The notes: a model not told the origin generated them from the sequence alone. 9,841 nt of DNA from Sulfurovum sp. (GCA_015661795.1 DQVJ01000061.1:1-9841), one strand, 5' to 3'; shown: positions 1 through 6,965, counted from the stretch's first letter. Program-made: numbers and translations.

Positions 1-9
1 AGGGTTTTT

Positions 10-53
10 CAAAATGTCTGAAGGCGAACTCCCTGTTCGTCGATGGCATTTTG
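10..53. other. Two-part hairpin, identity unknown
   Basis: Bases 1-89 contain no gene I can assign. The outer arms CAAAATG (10-16) and CATTTTG (47-53) are perfectly complementary. Inside them CGAAC (25-29) pairs with GTTCG (35-39) around the loop TCCCT, and on the plus strand the inner stem extends with a G.U and a G-C pair. That wobble slightly favours a plus-strand transcript. A plus-strand frame is open from the window edge to a TAA at 83-85, and a minus-strand frame is open across 1-89; neither resembles a protein I know. No U-run follows on either strand, so it is not a classical terminator. It could be the end of a structured RNA or of a gene lying outside the window. Confidence 0.3.
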
Positions 54-89
54 GGAAAGCCTATGCGTGCAAATATCGTTACTAATAAA

Positions 90-277
90 TGCCCCAGATG
101 AGCGTTCTGTTTTAAGTCGGCCCTAATAAGCCAACGGTGTAGGAGAGAGTCTCTCTTTAGGGGATGGTTTCTCGTGTATTCACTACACTCAAATAAAAAC
201 TTCCGCACACCAAAAGACTACATGTCCCACTAAGATTAATGTTGGACCCCAAATACAGTCGTCGCATCATCTAGGTT
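90..277 (-). ncRNA. ssrS: Probable 6S RNA (RNA polymerase-binding regulatory RNA)
   Basis: About 188 nt fold end to end as one rod, the shape and size of 6S RNA, which binds housekeeping RNA polymerase by mimicking an open promoter. Seen pairings (plus coordinates): closing stem 94-104 with 263-275, 11 bp with two single-A bulges; 107-113 with 251-258; CCAAC 131-135 with GTTGG 241-245; TGTAG 138-142 with CTACA 218-222; 162-170 with 196-204; terminal hairpin GTGTA/TACAC 174-178/184-188. Between the third and fourth stems an 18-nt strand (223-240) faces only 2 nt, like the 6S central bubble. On the minus strand this lies about 38-55 nt from the 5' end, where product RNAs start in known 6S RNAs. 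A self-complementary AGAGAG/CTCTCT element (144-156) lies just inside this bubble on the 3' side. The minus strand is chosen because a perfect TATAAT sits 7 bp upstream. tmRNA, RNase P and SRP signatures are absent. The 3' end is approximate. Confidence 0.55.
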
Positions 278-283
278 AAGTTA

Positions 284-306
284 ATTATATCCTATTTGAA
301 ATTATA
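284..306 (-). promoter_or_regulatory. Promoter of the 6S-like RNA (two TATAAT hexamers)
   Basis: Reading the minus strand, perfect TATAAT hexamers occur at 306-301 and 289-284, 17 bp apart. The proximal one places a start at about 277, exactly where the closing stem of the predicted RNA begins. No convincing -35 is present, which is usual for Campylobacterota sigma-70 promoters. The element lies in the short gap behind the hemD stop codon, and no terminator is seen between hemD and this promoter, so read-through from hemD is possible. Confidence 0.5.
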
Positions 307-313
307 GTTAGGC

Positions 314-943
314 TTAAATTAAAGATTTTGCTTTTTTAATACATGCTTCAATCATAGGCTCATCTGCCACAACACATTTTACATCATCTGGTAAATGTTT
401 TTTTGTTGATTCACCTATCACAACTGCCATATAGCTCTTATCCCATTTAAAATTTTTTAAAAAACAATGGATTGTAGAGGGTGAAGTAAAAATAATGATA
501 GCATTCTTACATGGTTTATCTGTATTCGTATATTGAACACATGATGTTTGATAGATAATGTGTTCTGTTATCTCTAAGCCTGCATGGGATAAAAACTGCT
601 TTACATCAAAAAATACTTCTTTGGGACGTAGATACAAGATTTTTTTATACTGAAATTTTTGAATAATATCGCTACCCAGTTTTTCTCCATAAAATGATTC
701 TGGCTTATATATCACCCTCCCTCCTAGATTGACTATTTCTCTTGCTGTTGCAGTCCCAATTGCTAAACAGGGAAGCTCTTTCCATTTTGGATTTAATTGT
801 TCTATGCTTTTAACAGCCTGTTTTGAAGTAAACATAAGAATATTATAACCAGAAAAATCTATCTGTACATCCAACAAAGCAAATTCAATCATAGGAAGAT
901 GACAGATATTTTCTTTAGAAACAGGTGATAAAAGATATATCAT
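314..943 (-). CDS. hemD: Uroporphyrinogen-III synthase (HemD)
   Basis: A 209-aa cytosolic enzyme that closes linear hydroxymethylbilane into uroporphyrinogen III with inversion of ring D, the branch point to haem, sirohaem and cobalamin. The family is poorly conserved, but its two-lobed pattern is visible: a 'MFTSKQAV' strand-helix near residues 37-44, an 'AIGTATA' turn near 61-67, the second-lobe 'IIFTSPSTI' near 150-158, and 'VVIGESTKKHL' near 174-184, each matching the conserved FTS...A and G.xT positions. The length is slightly short for HemD (usually about 220-260), as in other Campylobacterota. The ATG overlaps the stop of the upstream transporter as ATGA, and a purine-rich GAGAAGGA stretch lies immediately before it, so translation is probably coupled. 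The transporter has no known role in tetrapyrrole synthesis. Confidence 0.85.
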   Translation of the reverse strand: MIYLLSPVSKENICHLPMIEFALLDVQIDFSGYNILMFTSKQAVKSIEQLNPKWKELPCLAIGTATAREIVNLGGRVIYKPESFYGEKLGSDIIQKFQYKKILYLRPKEVFFDVKQFLSHAGLEITEHIIYQTSCVQYTNTDKPCKNAIIIFTSPSTIHCFLKNFKWDKSYMAVVIGESTKKHLPDDVKCVVADEPMIEACIKKAKSLI

Positions 944-1869
944 TCCTTCTCTTTTAATAAAGTATGGTCATTTAACATTGCCTCATTGATTTCCTCATCA
1001 TCATAAGGATCAAAATGTGGCGTGATTACCCATTTTTTTTGCTTTTCAATGAGTTTAATCTTATCTTCTATTTCATCTGCAATTCTATGTGCTTCTATTA
1101 GACGCATACTAGGACGCAAGACTAGGTGAAACTCAACAAAGTTAGTACTCCCATCTGTTCTTGTTTTAAGCCAGTGATAGCTGGTAACCTCTGAATGTTG
1201 AGAAATAATTTCACCAATCTTGGCTACACTATCCCCTTCTAATGCACGATCTAAAAGTATTTCTATACCCTCAACAATGATTTCATAAGCAGTATAGATA
1301 ATATATACCCCTATGCCTAAACCAAAAAGTGCATCTATCCAGTCCAGCCCTGTCATTGCCACTAATGCCAATGCCAATAAAACTGCCGTATTTGATAAAA
1401 GGTCTGTCTGGTAATGTAAGGCATCAGCTTTGATAACCAAACTATCTGTTTCCTTAGCAACTTTACGTAAATACTGTACCAAAAAATATGTAAGTAAAAT
1501 AGAAATCAACATAGCAATAATGGAGGGGATTAGAAGAGAAGTCTTACTAGTATTTACCAACTTTTCAATCGCTATATAGATAATGTAAAACCCTGATACA
1601 GTAATCACGGTACCTTCGATGACAGCAGCAATTGCTTGAATTTTTCCCTTACCGTATTGATAAGCACTATTAGGGTGTTCTTCAGATTTTTTAATCGCAA
1701 AATAATTAAACAGAGATACTGCCATATCTAAAATAGAATCAATTGCTGAAGCGAGTACTGCAACAGAGCCACTTGCTAACCCTACAATGAGCTTAATCAG
1801 CACAAGTATCATGGCCACTGAACTTGAAATAATGGTAGCACGTTTTTGTGGTGATTGTTGTTGATTCAC
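940..1869 (-). CDS. fieF: Cation diffusion facilitator, FieF/YiiP type (Zn/Fe efflux)
   Basis: A 309-aa inner-membrane antiporter that expels divalent metal (Zn2+, Fe2+ or similar) in exchange for protons, acting as a homodimer. It aligns almost residue for residue with E. coli YiiP. The transport site A has D44 and D48 ('DSILD') and H152 and D156 ('HYQTD'). The conserved 'LLDRAL' joins membrane and cytosolic domains. The C-terminal binuclear site has H232, H248, H261, H285 and D287. The interhelical site B (Asp, His, His in YiiP) is not kept: the equivalent positions are N67, Y70 and K74. The start is a GTG, chosen for the AAGGAAAG Shine-Dalgarno just upstream (about 1874-1881); the next Met (residue 20) lies inside the first helix. 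It overlaps hemD by 4 nt and is divergent from the c-di-GMP gene. The metal specificity cannot be read from the sequence. Confidence 0.85.
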   Translation of the reverse strand: MNQQQSPQKRATIISSSVAMILVLIKLIVGLASGSVAVLASAIDSILDMAVSLFNYFAIKKSEEHPNSAYQYGKGKIQAIAAVIEGTVITVSGFYIIYIAIEKLVNTSKTSLLIPSIIAMLISILLTYFLVQYLRKVAKETDSLVIKADALHYQTDLLSNTAVLLALALVAMTGLDWIDALFGLGIGVYIIYTAYEIIVEGIEILLDRALEGDSVAKIGEIISQHSEVTSYHWLKTRTDGSTNFVEFHLVLRPSMRLIEAHRIADEIEDKIKLIEKQKKWVITPHFDPYDDEEINEAMLNDHTLLKEKE

Positions 1870-2017
1870 AGACTTTCCTTCTTAAAAAAATAACGTATAT
1901 TGGTATGCTGAATTATTTTATCATATATTGATTAATATAATCTCATTTATGCTATAGTTTAACTTAAACATCATACTTTTACATAAAGTTAATTTAAACA
2001 TACATCGGATAATAATA
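1870..2017. promoter_or_regulatory. Divergent intergenic region with tandem near-palindromes
   Basis: This 148-bp gap serves both the transporter operon (minus) and the c-di-GMP gene (plus). For the plus strand, TGC-TATAGT at 1950-1958 is an extended -10 with a poor TTGATT (1928-1933) 19 bp upstream; a second TATAAT lies at 1936-1941. For the minus strand, TATGAT at 1925-1920 is the best -10, without a -35. Over and beyond the plus -10 lies the near-palindrome GTTTAA-C-TTAAAC (1957-1969). A diverged copy, GTTAATTTAAAC, lies at 1988-1999, with the shared TTAAAC cores 30 bp (about three helical turns) apart. This could be a repressor operator, but the AT-rich setting makes chance likely too. 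The plus gene has only a weak SD (GGA near 2007-2009). Confidence 0.35.
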
Positions 2018-4348
2018 ATGAACAATCAAATAAATGCAGAAGATTTTAATCAAGCTATTGACAATAAGTCCATCTCATTTGAAAACCGCTTAACCTATGA
2101 CAAATTAAGTTTCTACTATATCTCACTGCCTATTATGCTACTTGGTAATATATTAGGCGCATTCCTATTAAGTGCTATGCAGATTAATGTTGTAGATTCC
2201 TATTCTATTGGTATCTGGCTACTTGTTAGTTTTATTATGTTCTTATATCAACTATACCATTACTATCAATTTAAAAATGAACCAGAAGAAAATAAACTTA
2301 AAAATGCTGATATATGGTTAGATAAATACTATACCAATATACTCCTTAGTGGTATAGTATGGGGGAGTGCTGCATTTTTAGTTTTTCCTGAGTCAAATCT
2401 AATGAATCAAATGATAGTCATGTTGTTTCTATTTGCCATTGGTTTTTCTGCCATGGGAGTACTTGCCTCAAAGCAGGATTTACTTTTAACCTATGTTCTA
2501 GCTGCCTATTCACCTCTTATTTTACGTTTATTTTTTATGGAAGATGATTTATATACTAAAATTGCTTATGCTGTATTGGCTTTAATACTCATCATGATAC
2601 TCATCGCAAACTATTATGGCAAAATCATCAATAACTCTTTGAATAATCGTCAACACTTTATTAGTATTAAACATTCCCATGAAAAATTGAAAGAACGGTT
2701 TTTCTCCTTATTTGAGCGTGCACCTGTAGGGATATACTACTATGATAAAGATTTGAAACTACAAGATGTCAATACGCACTTTATACAAATGAATAAAAAG
2801 TCAACCAAAAAAAGTTTACTTCATTTGGATGTGCATGATATACAAAATAAACGTATAATCTTAGCACATAAAAAAGTATTTAAAGGAGATACTGGTCATT
2901 ATAGAGGTCCATTTGAAATACTGAAAAATGATATCGGCGTTTATGTAAATCTTTCATGTGTCCCTATGTTTGATACGGATGGGAAGGTTGCTGGGGGTAT
3001 TACTATCATCAATGATATCACCAATGAAATTACAGCAAAAGAGAAAATGATTAGGTATGCCTACTATGATATACTGACCAATATTCCAAACCGTACACTA
3101 CTCATGGATAAATTAAAAAGTTTCCTTATTGACAACAATCAAAAAGAATATGCAGCACTTCTTGTTTTTGATATTGATAACTTTAAAAAAGTGAATGAAA
3201 CCTACGGACATGATGTAGGAGATAATTTACTTAAGCAAGTTGTAATTCGCATAGAAAAGATTATTAGTACTGCTGAAACATTTTCCCGTATCAGTGGAAA
3301 TAAATTTGTTATTTTTATTCCCAAACTGAACAAGGAGGAAAAACAATCTCAAGAAAATATAAAACAATATATAGACACCATCAATAAACAATTTATCTTG
3401 CCTTTAAACCTAGCTGGAGAGGAATATCATTTAAGTTTTACCATTGGTGCCGTACTGTTTAACGATGATTCTGCATCGGCATATGACCTTCTAAAGCGTT
3501 CTGAAACAGCGATGTACAGGGCAAAAGGTGCAGGTAAGGGCACAAGCTTATTTTATCAAAGTAGTATGAGTGCAGATATAAAGGAAGAACTCATGCTTGA
3601 AAATGACATCCATAAAGCGATAAAAAATCATGAATTTGAAATACATTATCAACCACAACTTGATTTTAAGGAAAATAAAATCACAGGAGCTGAAGCACTT
3701 GTGCGATGGAACCACCCAACTAAAGGTTCTATCCCTCCTGCAACGTTTATTCCTATTGCTGAAGAGAGTGGTATCATTATTAAACTTGAAGAATGGATTT
3801 TTGATAAAGTACTTAGTGAAATAAAAACCATTAGTTTACTTAAAAAGGGTTTTACACTTAATCATATCGCAATCAATGTCAGTACCATACATTTTCTACA
3901 ACCACTTTTTGTTGAAAACCTTATGTTACTTGTGAGTAAGCATAAAGTAAAACCTGAATGGATAGAATTAGAAATCACTGAAAATGGGGTAATGGAAAAC
4001 CTTAAAGAGGCCATTCAAAAAGTACATGAATTAAAATCTTTTGGCTTTACAGTTTCCCTTGATGATTTTGGTACGGGTTACTCCTCTTTGGCGTATTTAA
4101 AAGAGCTACCGGTGGATACAATAAAAATTGATCAATCATTTGTTTTCAGTATGAATGAGAATACTGGTGATGCTATAATTGTGGAATCTGTCGTCGCGAT
4201 AGGAAAAAAATTCAATTTTAAAATCTTAGCTGAGGGAGTTGAAAATCAAGAGACCTTAATGCAACTTAAATCGATCAATTGTGATTCTTACCAGGGATTT
4301 CTTGCACACAAACCAATGCCTCTTCATCAATTAAAGAAATTACTCTAA
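2018..4348 (+). CDS. Membrane PAS-GGDEF-EAL protein, predicted c-di-GMP phosphodiesterase
   Basis: A 776-aa inner-membrane signalling protein. About six hydrophobic helices span residues 34-200 (MASE-like sensor, type not recognised), followed by a PAS domain around 225-340, GGDEF around 345-512 and EAL around 525-776. The GGDEF signature is replaced by SGNKF (426-430), and the upstream RxxD inhibitory site is missing, although the nucleotide-fold part (D385, D387, 'YGHDVGD' 396-402) remains. This domain is therefore expected to be inactive as a cyclase and may still bind GTP as a regulator. The EAL domain has every catalytic element: E559 in EAL, N620 (NVS), E652 and E655 ('LEITE'), D682-D683 (DDFGTG), K703 (KID), E739 (AEGVE) and Q759. 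The likely role is hydrolysis of c-di-GMP to pGpG under control of the membrane/PAS sensor, lowering biofilm or adhesion signals. The ligand is unknown. It stands alone and converges with htpG. Confidence 0.85.
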   Translation: MNNQINAEDFNQAIDNKSISFENRLTYDKLSFYYISLPIMLLGNILGAFLLSAMQINVVDSYSIGIWLLVSFIMFLYQLYHYYQFKNEPEENKLKNADIWLDKYYTNILLSGIVWGSAAFLVFPESNLMNQMIVMLFLFAIGFSAMGVLASKQDLLLTYVLAAYSPLILRLFFMEDDLYTKIAYAVLALILIMILIANYYGKIINNSLNNRQHFISIKHSHEKLKERFFSLFERAPVGIYYYDKDLKLQDVNTHFIQMNKKSTKKSLLHLDVHDIQNKRIILAHKKVFKGDTGHYRGPFEILKNDIGVYVNLSCVPMFDTDGKVAGGITIINDITNEITAKEKMIRYAYYDILTNIPNRTLLMDKLKSFLIDNNQKEYAALLVFDIDNFKKVNETYGHDVGDNLLKQVVIRIEKIISTAETFSRISGNKFVIFIPKLNKEEKQSQENIKQYIDTINKQFILPLNLAGEEYHLSFTIGAVLFNDDSASAYDLLKRSETAMYRAKGAGKGTSLFYQSSMSADIKEELMLENDIHKAIKNHEFEIHYQPQLDFKENKITGAEALVRWNHPTKGSIPPATFIPIAEESGIIIKLEEWIFDKVLSEIKTISLLKKGFTLNHIAINVSTIHFLQPLFVENLMLLVSKHKVKPEWIELEITENGVMENLKEAIQKVHELKSFGFTVSLDDFGTGYSSLAYLKELPVDTIKIDQSFVFSMNENTGDAIIVESVVAIGKKFNFKILAEGVENQETLMQLKSINCDSYQGFLAHKPMPLHQLKKLL

Positions 4349-4358
4349 GATTACTTTC

Positions 4359-4388
4359 TATAACATCTTCTTGAAAGAAGATGTTATA
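4359..4388. terminator. Bidirectional hairpin terminator
   Basis: A perfect 13-bp inverted repeat (arms 4359-4371 and 4376-4388) around the 4-nt loop TGAA sits in the 44-bp gap between the convergent ends of the PAS-GGDEF-EAL gene and htpG. Its position makes a shared terminator the natural reading. The U-runs after the stem are weak on both strands, so termination may be inefficient or the hairpin may act mainly to protect 3' ends. Confidence 0.65.
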
Positions 4389-4392
4389 TAGA

Positions 4393-6255
4393 TTAAATCA
4401 CTTTTGTAGCTAGAGATGCTATACGAGAAGCAAATGCCCCTTTATCTTTAATCTCTATACCTTCGGAGAGCCTTGCAGAATCCAATAATATCCAAGCGAG
4501 ATCCCCAAATAATGATGTATCATCTAAAGTCGCTAATTTTTTAATCATCTCATGGTCTGGATTAATTTCCAATATTTTTGGTGCTTCAGGCATTGCTTCA
4601 CCCATCTGTGCAAAAATTCCTGCCATTGCAGCCATAGGATCTGATGGATCATTCACCACACAGGAAGGACTATCAATTAGACGTGTAGATGTTTTTACAG
4701 TTTTTACTTCTGAACCTAAAACTTCTTTTATTTTGTCAGTGAGTGCTTTAAATTCTTTCTCTATCTCTTCTCTCTCTTCTTCAGTTTTAGAATCAGGTGC
4801 TTCGATAGTTGTAATATCTTTTAGCTCCCATTCTTTATACTGCCCTATCATAGGAGTAACAATACTGTCTTCATCTTTGTCATCCATGATAAGTACTTCA
4901 ATATTTGCTTTATTGTATGCCTCAAGCAAAGGTGAATTTCTAAGCATTTTTTCATCTTCACCTAAAAGATAGTATATTACTTTCTTTTCCGAATCTGCTC
5001 GTGAAATATAACTTTCAAAACTCACCATACCTTCCTGGGTTGAAGACTTATATCTTACAATATCTAGAAGTAACTCTTTATTGACATGATCTGTATAAAT
5101 TCCTTCTTTAATGAGTTTGTTATATTGACTGGTAAATTGCTTTTCATCTTCGCCTGTCAATTTTTTAACCGCTTGCAAAATTTTCTTTACAGAGTGTTGT
5201 TTCATATTTGCCAAAATCTTATTTTCTTGGAGTAATTCACGGCTGACATTTAATGGTAAGTCTTCTGAGTCCATAATACCTTTTACAAAACGAAGATACA
5301 TTGGTAGCAACTCTTTATTATCATCAGTGATAAATACACGTTTTACATACAGTTTGACACCTGGGGTAAAATCTGGTCTGTACATGTCCATAGGAGCAGT
5401 TTTAGGAATGTAAAAAAGTGTTGTAAATTCTTGAGAACCTTCCACTCTATTATGAATATAAGTTAAAGGCTCTTCGCTATCATGTGCTATAGTTTGATAA
5501 AACTCTACATAGTCTTCTTTTTTCAATTCAGACTTTGAAAGTGTCCAAAGTGCTGTAGCTGCATTAATCTGTTCAGTTTTATTTTCCATTTTAGTGGTTT
5601 TTTCATCACCTTCCCCCTCTGTTACCTCTTCAGAATAATTCAACATAATAGGGTATGCAATGTGATTAGAATATTTTTTCACCACTGTTTGTATACGTTG
5701 TTTTTCTAAAAACTCTTTTTCTTCCTCTTTGAGTTTAATATAAATCACAGTACCATGAGATTCTTTAGTCACAGGTGTTACTTCATACTCTCCAGAACCA
5801 TCTGTAGAGAATTTATATGCCTGTTCTTCCCCTGCCTTCTTTGAGATAACATCAACTTTTTCTGCCACCATAAATACAGAATAAAACCCAACACCAAACT
5901 GTCCGATAAGATTTGAATCTTTTTTTGCATCACCTGTTAAGTTTTCCATAAAAGCTTTGGTTCCGGACTTAGCAATAGTTCCTAGGTGATCCATTAAATC
6001 TGCTTCATTCATTCCTATACCATTATCTCCAATAGTAAGAGAGTTGTCTTCTTTATCCAGTTTTATAAATACTTTTCCAGCCCACTCTTCATTCTTAAAT
6101 TTTTCATCTGTTAACGAAAGATAGTTAAACTTATCAATTGCATCACTAGAGTTAGAAATAAGTTCTCGTATAAATATCTCTTTATTTGAATAAAGAGAGT
6201 GTGTCATGAGCTTTAAAAGTTGCCCAATTTCTGTTTGAAACTGATGTTTTGCCAT
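4393..6255 (-). CDS. htpG: Molecular chaperone HtpG (Hsp90)
   Basis: A 620-aa cytosolic ATP-dependent chaperone that remodels client proteins as a clamp-like dimer, often with DnaK. The GHKL ATPase domain is intact: E31 and N35 in 'ELISNSSDA', the DNGIG loop with D77, the lid segment 'GTIAKSGTKAF' near 92-102, and 'GQFGVGFYS' near 118-126. A middle domain and a dimerisation domain follow, with no MEEVD tail, as in bacteria. The frame is open further upstream to an ATG at 6313-6315, but the start at 6253-6255 is chosen. The protein then begins 'MAKHQFQTEI' like other HtpGs, AGGAG (6267-6263) stands 7 nt ahead, and the longer version would overlap the -35 and -10. It is monocistronic with its own promoter. 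No CIRCE or HAIR operator was recognised. Confidence 0.97.
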   Translation of the reverse strand: MAKHQFQTEIGQLLKLMTHSLYSNKEIFIRELISNSSDAIDKFNYLSLTDEKFKNEEWAGKVFIKLDKEDNSLTIGDNGIGMNEADLMDHLGTIAKSGTKAFMENLTGDAKKDSNLIGQFGVGFYSVFMVAEKVDVISKKAGEEQAYKFSTDGSGEYEVTPVTKESHGTVIYIKLKEEEKEFLEKQRIQTVVKKYSNHIAYPIMLNYSEEVTEGEGDEKTTKMENKTEQINAATALWTLSKSELKKEDYVEFYQTIAHDSEEPLTYIHNRVEGSQEFTTLFYIPKTAPMDMYRPDFTPGVKLYVKRVFITDDNKELLPMYLRFVKGIMDSEDLPLNVSRELLQENKILANMKQHSVKKILQAVKKLTGEDEKQFTSQYNKLIKEGIYTDHVNKELLLDIVRYKSSTQEGMVSFESYISRADSEKKVIYYLLGEDEKMLRNSPLLEAYNKANIEVLIMDDKDEDSIVTPMIGQYKEWELKDITTIEAPDSKTEEEREEIEKEFKALTDKIKEVLGSEVKTVKTSTRLIDSPSCVVNDPSDPMAAMAGIFAQMGEAMPEAPKILEINPDHEMIKKLATLDDTSLFGDLAWILLDSARLSEGIEIKDKGAFASRIASLATKVI

Positions 6256-6286
6256 TATGTTTCTCCTGTATAATTTATTTTCCGGG

Positions 6287-6315
6287 ATTATAATATATTT
6301 TTCTAAATATTGCAA
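6287..6315 (-). promoter_or_regulatory. sigma-70 promoter of htpG
   Basis: On the minus strand TTGCAA (6315-6310), a 17-bp spacer and a perfect TATAAT (6292-6287) form a near-consensus housekeeping promoter. The start would be near 6280, giving a leader of about 25 nt that contains the AGGAG ribosome-binding site. Such a complete -35 is unusual in this window, where other promoters rely on the -10 alone. Confidence 0.65.
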
Positions 6316-6329
6316 GTTTCTCTACAATT

Positions 6330-6354
6330 AACTTTAGTCTATTTGACTAAAGTT
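6330..6354. repeat. 10-bp perfect inverted repeat between two genes
   Basis: AACTTTAGTC (6330-6339) and GACTAAAGTT (6345-6354) are perfect inverted repeats around TATTT. On the minus strand the TAG stop of the broken transglutaminase-like frame lies inside the first arm (6349-6347), and the htpG -35 begins 15 bp beyond the second arm. It could be the terminator hairpin of the upstream gene, though no U-run follows. It could also be an operator about 60 bp upstream of the htpG start. It does not match the CIRCE or HAIR heat-shock consensus. Confidence 0.5.
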
Positions 6355-6490
6355 TATATTCTAATTGATTCAAACTCTTTTTTTCATTCTTAAACGGGTC
6401 AATAATTGCATGAATTTCCTCTAAATTATATTGGAAAGGGAAGCCAATTTTTGAATTTTTAACAGTACTTTCCAAAATATAATATTTCTG
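6347..6490 (-). pseudogene. Severed C-terminal tail of the transglutaminase-like gene
   Basis: The reading frame of the gene at 6491-6949 continues directly after its TAA (6493-6491) for 47 sense codons to a TAG at 6349-6347. The tail begins QKYYILEST and goes on through 'KIGFPF' and 'LEEIHAIIDPF'. In transglutaminase-like proteins the third catalytic residue sits in a short strand of this kind after the histidine, usually written DxT or ExT; here it would be E160 of the full frame. The tail has no ATG and no ribosome-binding site of its own, so it is not an independent gene. With the stop read through, the protein would be about 199 aa plus one residue at the stop. Confidence 0.65.
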
Positions 6491-6949
6491 TTAATTCACC
6501 CAAAGACCTTTTTTACCCAATAACCTCTTATCTGATAATCTCACAATAACAAAAATGTGTTTAGGTACTAACACAAAATATGCTTCTATATCCAACACAT
6601 GCAATAGCGAAATAAGTAAGTTACTCTTGTCATCACAATCCCCAAAGTTTTGTTCTATTGTTTTCTTTGGACTAGATTTCTGAAAAGTATTTGTAACATA
6701 TGGAATCGCTGTTACAAAATTTAAAACTGACTCTACACTACATAATGTGTCATTACAAGCTTGTGTCAAATTTCTAGCTTTTTGCTGTATCTCTTCTGAT
6801 GTGCTTACATATGAAGTATATATACCGTTTGAAGTTCCAATTTGAGTTGCATCTACAACAACTAACGCTTTATAGCTAACATACATGAAGAGGCAAAACG
6901 AAATAAAAATAATCACAATAGAAATATTTTTAGAAGTTTCATTTTTCAT
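6491..6949 (-). CDS. Membrane-anchored transglutaminase-like protein, truncated by TAA
   Basis: A 152-aa product with an N-terminal membrane helix (about residues 9-30) and a periplasmic domain of the transglutaminase/cysteine-protease-like fold. The catalytic Cys is C105 in 'GDCDDKSNLL' and the catalytic His is H131 in 'PKHIFVIV', both in typical context; family members cleave or crosslink peptide bonds or act as inactive scaffolds. The reading frame stops at residue 153, directly after 'GLWVN', before the acidic third residue. The same frame then continues in the adjoining 144 bp, so the gene looks freshly broken by one nonsense change, or the stop is a sequencing error or a read-through codon. 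The ATG lies 16 bp behind the lipoprotein stop, with a modest GAAG ahead, so the two genes are probably one operon. The substrate is unknown. Confidence 0.7.
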   Translation of the reverse strand: MKNETSKNISIVIIFISFCLFMYVSYKALVVVDATQIGTSNGIYTSYVSTSEEIQQKARNLTQACNDTLCSVESVLNFVTAIPYVTNTFQKSSPKKTIEQNFGDCDDKSNLLISLLHVLDIEAYFVLVPKHIFVIVRLSDKRLLGKKGLWVN

Positions 6950-6965
6950 TCATATACTTCTATAA

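Noticed and set aside
90..277. RNase P RNA or SRP RNA
   Set aside because: Neither the conserved GAGGAAAGTC core of RNase P nor the GGAAG/AAGCAG apical signature of SRP RNA is present on either strand.
1..280. tmRNA, because parts of 41-80 resemble the start of Campylobacter tmRNA
   Set aside because: No tRNA-like T-arm or CCA end lies downstream, the putative tag frame would give a polar peptide unlike known tags, and 90-277 pairs with itself end to end.
3630..3831. Short frames on both strands inside the EAL domain
   Set aside because: They overlap catalytic EAL sequence and have no independent coding signal.
4733..4972. Plus-strand open frame antisense to htpG
   Set aside because: Its serine-rich translation is the expected complement of Glu/Asp-rich HtpG codons.
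6256..6315. Upstream ATG giving htpG a 20-residue N-terminal extension
   Set aside because: The extension has no family counterpart, would lie over the -35 and -10 elements, and has no ribosome-binding site, whereas the ATG at 6255 has AGGAG 7 nt ahead and the usual 'MAKHQF' start.
6280..6354. CIRCE or HAIR heat-shock operator at htpG
   Set aside because: The inverted repeat present has different arm sequence and spacer length from both consensus elements.
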